Positions 57,173 to 64,000 of a stretch of DNA of 64,000 nucleotides are shown piece by piece. The notes beneath the pieces are model-generated. The model ran no database searches. It had not been told where the DNA came from and saw only the letters and a list, made by a program, of their open reading frames with translations. The translations under genes were made by a program, and so were the position numbers. This DNA comes from Orientallactaga sibirica (Eukaryota; Chordata; Mammalia; Rodentia; Dipodidae), in NCBI GenBank assembly GCA_036365145.1, contig JAEOAD010000024.1:8455001-8519000 (forward strand). The letters are read 5' to 3'. How positions within the stretch are numbered: position 1 is the stretch's first letter; each line of letters opens with the position of its first letter.

Positions 57173-57983
57173 CTAAAAATCCAAAGTCTCTGGCTCAGAG
57201 GCTTTTGAGACCTTCTGGGACTCTAATCTCCGAGTAAAGACATAAAAAGATAAGAGCTGTGTTAAGGTTCCATATTTCTCAGTGTCCTCCCACTCAAAAA
57301 GAACAAAATAAGAAAGATTAACATAAACAAATTGTGGGGCTGCTATACTTTGTTTTCTTCCCATGCTAAACAATTTATTGGAAAAGTATCCAGCGGAGCA
57401 ATGAGGTAATATATATGTTGGAAATTCCTGAATAGCCATGAGAACTGTTACATGACAATAGTCACTAGGTAGGAAGCTGGACACAGCCCACAGTGCTAGA
57501 AGGCCAGTGCGCAATCTGTTGGTGTCAGGATGTCTGATAGTGCTTGATCGGAAAACATACATCGTTTCAAAAGCAGTGAAGTGGTCAGCTGGCCTGGTTA
57601 ATTTACACTGTGCTAGCCTGAGATAGTGACCTTGTATTCCTTCTCCTTCTGATCATGTTCTTTGACTATCCCTGATAAAAACTCTTGAAGACTGACACAA
57701 GAGGTACAGTGATGCAAAAGTGTGCTGAGCAATCGTGTGTTCATCTGTACTCCATAAGACAATAATGTACTTGTATCAGAAATAATGTTGAAATAATGTA
57801 ACTACACTTTGAACTACAAGCACCACAAAATGATTTCAACGATGATTGAAACTTTTTTGAAGACTCACAAGATATCAACTTAGCTCAATAAAGTATGAGC
57901 AATGTTTTGCAGCTAGTAGTTACAAAGTCATGGTGATAATTCTGAGTAATTCTAATTTACAAAGTAATTTTCTACATGAAATT
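57173..57983. other. Unique sequence
   Basis: A 129-codon minus frame (57173-57562) is unassigned; nothing else recognised. Confidence 0.45.
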
Positions 57984-58673
57984 TCATGGAAAACAAGCAA
58001 AAGCCCTGGAGACCAAGATTATGGTCTCTAATGATAAGCTCCCACTAGTATTTGGCCAAAAGAAGGGTTATATCCATCAAACCTCTCTAAATTAACAATG
58101 CTTAACTCATTTAACGATGCTGACTTCATTTTACATTAGAATCTGTTTTTCTTTTTCAGAAGGTAGCAAGACCTGAGGAGATAAGCTACCCCTCGGACTT
58201 CAGCCTAGGCCCAGGTGAAACCACAGAGGAAATAGTGAGATAGAAGAATACAACTTCCATGATGAGCCTGACGATCTGTCCCAGGGTGATGGAGGCAGAC
58301 ACTGCAGATACTTAACACACAACAAAGCAGAAATCCAGAGGCTCTTGAGAGCACAACACTAAAGTAGACTTAAAACACACCCACCATGGCTCAGGAAATT
58401 TTGCAGAAGAGAGGGCAAAAAGATTGTAAGAACCTTAGGTCAGGAGGGCGTACCCAGAGGCATCTCCCTCCCCAATGACTGACTTCTGCTCTACAAGCAA
58501 TAACTCACATCCCCATGGGGAATACCTGCAACCCTATTGAGGATGGCCCTCAGCAAATTGGGTCAGGGAGAGAAATGATGGTACCAGGACACACTGTGTC
58601 TATACAAAGCATAGTTTTAATTTTTTAAAAAAAGCTTTATAAAAATGAAATAAATGTTAAAAAAAAAAAAAAA
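57984..58673 (+). mobile_element. L1 3'-end fragment G (5'-truncated, 3' UTR only)
   Basis: Follows the same UTR order as fragments B and E (GATAAGCTCCCACTAGTATT, AGCAAGACCTGAGGAGATAA, GGAAATTTTGCAGAAGAGAG) and ends in AATAAATG then poly-A at 58659-58673. Confidence 0.85.
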
Positions 58674-58674
58674 G

Positions 58675-59447
58675 TCAAATAGAAAGGCCAAGTGTCTGCA
58701 AAGACATGTTTATATATCAGTTGATAGAATTACAATGTCACATTACTAAATTAAAATAATTTCTTCTTGAGATGAGGTCTTTCCATTCTTATGTCTGATC
58801 TCAAATACTCGGATTCATATGATTGTCCTATCTCAGTGTCCCATGTACATAGATATGCTACGCTTGGAATAGAGAATATTTTTATTACAATCTCATGTGC
58901 TTAAATATATTGATGATTGTGTTGTCTTAATAACACTAACTATTAATCATAAAGACATTACTAAAAATTGCCAAGGAAGTGTTCTGTTAAACTTTTTTTT
59001 TTTTTTTTTTTTAACTACTGGAATGAGCAGACTTTTTCTTTAACTTTGCCCAACATCATATGAAGTAAAGTGGGTTGAGAAATGAGATTGAAATTTCTGT
59101 GCAGTTATTAACGAATGTAAAAAGAAATTATGAATGATGAATGGCAAATCCTTTGAAGGGGAAGATATAAACATTGTGACACAATGGCTCATCCTTACCA
59201 CAAAGAAAATTCTTGAATCCATCAAATAAAACCAATTTATTATGCCTCTTTCTCTGTTTCCCTCTTTAGTCTTCCTTCTCCTCCTCCATTCTGCCTTTAT
59301 CTCTCTCCTCCCTCTCTATCATTTCAGTGAAGTCTACAAATAAAAACAAAGACACTTTCAGATTATGATTGTGGGGTTAATATGTGTGGTTTTTACCTTG
59401 AAGGAATTAAGAATAAAGGTTTGAGAGGAGTCACTTCCTTGGGCAAG
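58675..59447. other. Unique sequence
   Basis: Poly-T at 58992-59012 and a pyrimidine-rich patch at 59248-59330. No gene recognised. Confidence 0.5.
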
Positions 59448-59790
59448 TGCTGCAGTTACTTTCTCATTGCTGGGACAAACACCTGACCAGAAGCAGCTTA
59501 TGGGAGGAAAGGGTTTATTTCATGTTTACAAAATCCAAGGGACATACCAGCAGTGGCAGAAGCTGGCTCACTTCCTTAGAGGTATAACAGAGAGATACCA
59601 CTAAATAGCCAGCAAACAGGAATAGCCAGAGCTCAGACTCGTTCTCAGCATACCTTAGGGCTGTACTAAAGATCTTTTCCTATTGACATCTCAGAAGGGC
59701 TGCTGGAGACTCAAGTTGCAAGCTTATTCTTACTCAAAAATACTACAAGCTATGGGAGACATATATTCACATTCACACCACAAGAGGTGT
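59448..59790 (-). mobile_element. Old solo LTR, MaLR-like
   Basis: GCAGTTACTTTCTCATTGCT start, GCAGCTTATGGGAGGAAAGG, CAGTGGCAGAAGCTGGC and GGGAGACATATATTCACATT; relative of 6116-6482, in the same orientation. Confidence 0.6.
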
Positions 59791-62061
59791 TACAGCAATC
59801 CCCATAACTGAATCTCCAGGTTTTGCATGGAATAGTTGATATGTTTATGAAATGTTTTTCTTGTACATTTAATACCTATCATATATTTTTCATTTTTGAT
59901 CTCTCATGCATGTATACAATGTATTTTGAACTTATTTACTCTAATTTCCCTTTCTTATCCTCCTCCACTCCCTTCTTCTTCCCTATTAATCACACATTAC
60001 TTTCATGCCTTACTTTCCTGCCTGGAATATGGACAGGCTTAATCTCATGATGGAAACCACAGCTGCTGTGAATTCATGAGTAGAACAAGCATACAATATT
60101 TAGGAGGTAGCATTTTTCAGACTTCCTCCCCATTGTTCTGCTCCTATATAATGTAAAAACAACTGAAGTAGTTATCTAGTTACCTAATAAAATGTAGTGA
60201 CAATATTCTGTAACTCATGTCTTAAATTAAAATAAAAATTGTTAGTAGGTCAACTGAGTTATTTTATTTGAGTAAGTTAAGTGCAATAAGTTGAGGTGTA
60301 ACTATGCTTTTGATATAAGAAATGTGTACAGAAATATAGCAGCTTACAAAAAAAGTAAAAAACAATTAGAAATGGCCATGGAGGTTATTTTTCAACCCTC
60401 TATCTCAATACTAGAATACTATCCATAAAGTCCTTGACTGGCAGTCAATTACCTCCTTTCATGGGAAATAGGAGAGGGAACGGCTGACTGCCTAAAGGCA
60501 CCAGGAGAAGTTTTAAAAGATGAGGTGATAATTAGACTGAATGGAAAGGAGACAAGAAAGGCAGCTTTCCCTAAGGCTAGAGTGCAATGTTTGGAAGAGA
60601 GGATGGGGGAAGTTCTCTCCAAAGTTGGTGTCTGTAGAGTATAAAGAGTCCTACATACCACACACACAGGAGTAAGTGGTGGGTAATAAGTTATAATTAG
60701 CCAAGAGTAAGAAGTTCAGCTGTGCTACTGTACAAATGGGTGACTGCAGACCACAGTGATGTATCACATTTTTCCAAAAGCCACACAAAAGGATTTTGAA
60801 TGTTTTTCCATAAGAAAATGGTAATAGTATGAGAAGGGTAAATATGTTTATACTTATTATACAATGTACACATGTGTTGATGTATCATATTTCCCCATAA
60901 ATGTCTACTTTTTATAGCTCAAGTTTCCACTTAAAAAAATCAAAGGAACATTGAATGCTGTACTACATAAGTGAGAAATTTTCAGACATGGTAAATCAAA
61001 GATGAATGTGATACACAGGAAATTCTTATAATATTGATAAAAGAATAGAGATACTTGGAAGAAAGATCAGAACACAGACAACTTAATCAGTGGGAGAGCA
61101 GCTATTTTGTTTGCTTTTTTTTTTTTTTTTTTTTTTTGCTTGTTAGGTGATAAATATTTTAATTCGTCATTTAATCATTGTTTGCACCTACCCTGTCATC
61201 AAATTCCAGCCCATTTACGTCTCCTGTCATTCAGGATATGCCTCTCATGTACTGGACACATGAAGTATTTTAGTTACATGTAAACATGTAACTTCTTCAT
61301 GATACTGTGCCTTTTCCCAAGTTTTATATAGAATATCTTTTCTGTTATGCTGTGGTTATAAAGCAAAAGTCATTTACCAGCTAGGAGAAGTTCTACATGA
61401 CTAATCCAAGTACCCAGAAAGTTGAGGAAATCACTAGCTGAGTAAAATGCCACCTTGGGCTACATAGTAAAACTGTCTAAAAAGAAAGTATTATTATTGT
61501 TTTCATTCTATTCTAAAATGCTTTGAATTTGACTCAATAATAGGCTTTACTTAATTGCATTGTTCCTAACTGGATAACTTTATGACCACACAACACTCAT
61601 ATATATTCCCATGGGATTAGTTAAAATATATCAATTAAAATTTGAAATATATCAATAATATAAAATGTGTAAATACTGACTATAAAAAGAATGAATCATA
61701 TGCTTTGTTACTTTTTTCTTAGAAATTGGAGAATAACTCAAATGTAAAAAAATTTTCCCATGAAAATATTATGAAAAATAAAACGAAAAAACTCATAGGA
61801 AAAACTGGGTAACCCAGTTTTATTTTTTACATATTGCTATTTTTCTAGTCTATAGCAGTGAGATTAAAATTTCAGTAATATTTGATAAATTTATCAGTGA
61901 TCTCTATGTCTATATTTTAGAACTTGTTAAATCACAAGGTAACACTATGTAAGATGAAGACATATTAATAATACATAAGCCTAGAGAAAGATCACAAAAT
62001 TTATAAAAGGAAGATGTGGTGCTTTACTTTTTGTGCTTAAGTAATATTATGTTGAATATAA

Positions 62062-62063
<2 letters not shown>
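59791..62063. other. Unique AT-rich sequence
   Basis: Poly-T at 61117-61138. No interspersed repeat or gene recognised in about 2.3 kb. Confidence 0.5.

Positions 62064-62104
<41 letters not shown>
62064..62104. repeat. (TA)n microsatellite
   Basis: About 20 perfect TA units abutting the SINE head at 62105. Confidence 0.97.
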
Positions 62105-62106
<2 letters not shown>

Positions 62107-62310
62107 CAAGAGTGATGACTTTGTGGTTAAGGCTTTTGCCTGCAAAGTCTGTGGATTTGGTTCAATACCCCACAACCCACATCAGCCAGATGCACATGAT
62201 GCCACATGCATCTGTAGTTTGATTGCAGTGGCTAGAGGCCCTGGTACACCCATCCTCTCTATCTCTCTCTCTGTCTCACTCTACTTCTCTCTCTATCTGT
62301 AATAAATAAA
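62105..62310 (+). mobile_element. tRNA-like SINE
   Basis: GGCAAGAGTGATGACTTTGT head (diverged), CAGCCAGATGCACATGATGC, CT-rich body and AATAAATAAAAATT tail. Confidence 0.92.
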
Positions 62311-63138
62311 AATTATAATCAAACTAAAAATATGTACAAGTTTATGAATCACTTAAATCATAATAAATAATCATTAAAGTAATATTATGTAAATGATAAT
62401 AAAAATAATTGTCTCGGATTTTTTTTCATTCATCTTTCCTCCTAGCTGTATGACATCCCCATGCCTGTAGCACAGGGTTATCTCTTGCACCTTTGTGATG
62501 GAATAATGACAACAATATTTGGTAAAGTTGAAATAACTGGACCACTCTCTCTGTGGGCCTATCTGTTCACTGCAAAGCTGCTACTTCATATATGGAAAAT
62601 TGCAACGGAAAATTCCAGCATCTGTAGAGTACGATTTGGTCTTTCATAGCCTCACTTTCTCTCCTGCTATCACCAAAGACTATTCAGGCATTGATCTAAG
62701 AAGCCTCTTCAGATTTCAAGCTGGAGAACTTATCCTTGTCTCAGCAAGATAAGCATCTTGGAGTCACTATACTCTTATCATCTAAAATTGGAATCCACTA
62801 ATTCATCATAATTTCTTACAAAATTTGTGCTCAAGTCTCAATGTATACCTGTGAATCTCATAACCATACTTAACAGGAGAAAGCAAGCATTTCAATATTG
62901 ACATTTATACTTAGAAACACCCTTAACATCTCACTTATAAGTCAAATGAACATTAGAGATTTCTGTATTATTCTCATTGGAATCATTTATTTCTTTGGCG
63001 CCATGAAAGTAAAAGTAACCAGGGCATTCTCAATGCATTTATTTATAAATAATTTCCAAGTAGTTGAAAATAATAATCTTCCATGTCTAACAAGACTGTC
63101 CTGAAAAGTAAAACCACATACATGTCAATATATAAATG
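62311..63138. other. Unique AT-rich sequence
   Basis: Open frames at 62461-62649 and 62898-63104 are short and unassigned. Confidence 0.45.
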
Positions 63139-63275
63139 AAGCCAAGTATGGTAGTGCATTCCTTTAATCCCAGCACTCGGGAGGCAGAGGTAGGAGGATT
63201 GCTGTGAGTTCAAGGCCACCCTGAGACTATATAGTGGATTCCAGGTCAGCCTGGGCCAAAGTGAGACCCTACCTC

Positions 63276-63278
<3 letters not shown>
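63139..63278 (+). mobile_element. B1 SINE
   Basis: AAGCCAAGTATGGTAGTGC through GAGACCCTACCTCAAAAC, its tail merging into (CA)n. Confidence 0.96.

Positions 63279-63329
<51 letters not shown>
63279..63329. repeat. (CA)n microsatellite in B1 tail
   Basis: About 25 perfect units in place of the usual A-rich tail. Confidence 0.97.
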
Positions 63330-63333
<4 letters not shown>

Positions 63334-63671
63334 TATATGTAAAATTATATGGTTTGGATTAACTGAATAGTCTTAAAATACTTATCATCTATAAATTGCA
63401 ACTTATCTACATAAAGTCAGAGGTGTTCTTTTGAAATGACACTGTCCCAATTTAATAAGTTTATACCTAGTAATTGCTATAATAAAAGTTGAGTACTTAG
63501 TTTATCTTGGATATTAACTTGGTTGAAATTATTTTCTGAGCACAGAAATTAAGTCATAGTAAAGTGGTAAGGAGTAAGGTCTCAATTGTGAAAATGTAAG
63601 GTCTATCTTTTTACTTAAGATAGAGTAGTAAGCGTCATCTTAACAGGAATATTGCAAGACCTCAATGAAAT
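63330..63671. other. Unique AT-rich sequence
   Basis: Nothing recognised. Confidence 0.45.
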
Positions 63672-63682
63672 AACATGTCTTT

Positions 63683-63903
63683 TTAAAAAATATTTTATTT
63701 TATTTTTATTTATTTGAGAGAGGGAAAAAGGCAGACAGGCAGACAGAGAGAGAGAATGAGCATGCCAGAGTTTCCAGCCACTGCAAATGAACTCCAGATG
63801 CATGTGCCACCTTGTGCATCTGGCTTATGAGGGTCCTGGGGAATTGAACCTGGGTTCTTTGGCTTTGCAGGCAAGCACCTTTGCTAAACCATTCCTCCAG
63901 CCC
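63683..63903 (-). mobile_element. tRNA-like SINE
   Basis: TTATTTTTATTTATTTGAG tail, GACAGGCAGACAG body and CATTCCTCCAGCCC head. Imperfect target duplication AACATGTCTT (63672) and AACATTTCTT (63904). Confidence 0.94.
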
Positions 63904-64000
63904 AACATTTCTTAAACATTAATTGTCACCTGAAAAAAAAAAAAAAAACCTGGTTCTAGACAGATACCTAGATCTTCAAATATAATTGTTCTCATTGTGA

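Overview
This is mammalian, rodent-type nuclear DNA with no recognisable host protein-coding exon. Seen directly: many B1 (7SL-derived) SINE copies on both strands, some twenty copies of a second, tRNA-like SINE (GGCTGGAGAGATGGCTTAGC head, CT-rich body, AAATAAATAAA tail), two B4-like composite SINEs, L1 pieces, ERVL-MaLR (MT-like) LTRs and class I ERV remnants. From memory, the abundance of that tRNA-like SINE next to B1 best fits a jerboa-like rodent (Dipodidae, for example Jaculus). That placement is inference and was not tested by a search. Base composition is AT-rich with long repeat-poor stretches, as in an intergenic gene desert or a very large intron.

Layout. 1-3.6 kb: the 5' part of an L1 on the minus strand, with ORF2 endonuclease and start of RT, ORF1, and a 5' UTR made of about 100-bp tandem monomers; it runs off the left edge and carries a B1 insertion. 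3.6-11.6 kb: mostly unique AT-rich sequence with one SINE and one old LTR. 11.6-16.7 kb: SINE cluster. 17.4-24.4 kb: five L1 3'-end fragments in alternating orientation, forming large inverted repeats. 25-28 kb: SINEs and unique DNA. 28.3-31.1 kb: a badly decayed class I (gammaretrovirus-like) provirus with gag, RT and integrase remnants and no RNase H region. 33.5-34.4 kb: two related LTRs and a GAA/GGA tract. 35-46 kb: unique DNA with B4, B1 and MaLR LTRs, plus an unexplained near-identical 136-bp duplication. 46-50 kb: SINEs and two unassigned ORFs. 51.5-54.3 kb: a complete MaLR element (minus strand) with 390-bp LTRs, a 5-bp target duplication, a Leu-type primer binding site and a class I ERV LTR nested inside. 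55-64 kb: SINEs, another ERV LTR, an L1 3' end, an old LTR and unique DNA.

The window is a record of layered retrotransposition. No operon-like gene system or CRISPR array was seen, and no autonomous element here is intact. The items most worth checking are the young complete MaLR with its nested LTR and short ORF, the 136-bp duplication, the inverted L1 cluster, the L1 monomer promoter array, and a perfect X-box-like palindrome at 46283-46295. The ORFs listed are open by translation only; none carries convincing evidence of being a host gene.
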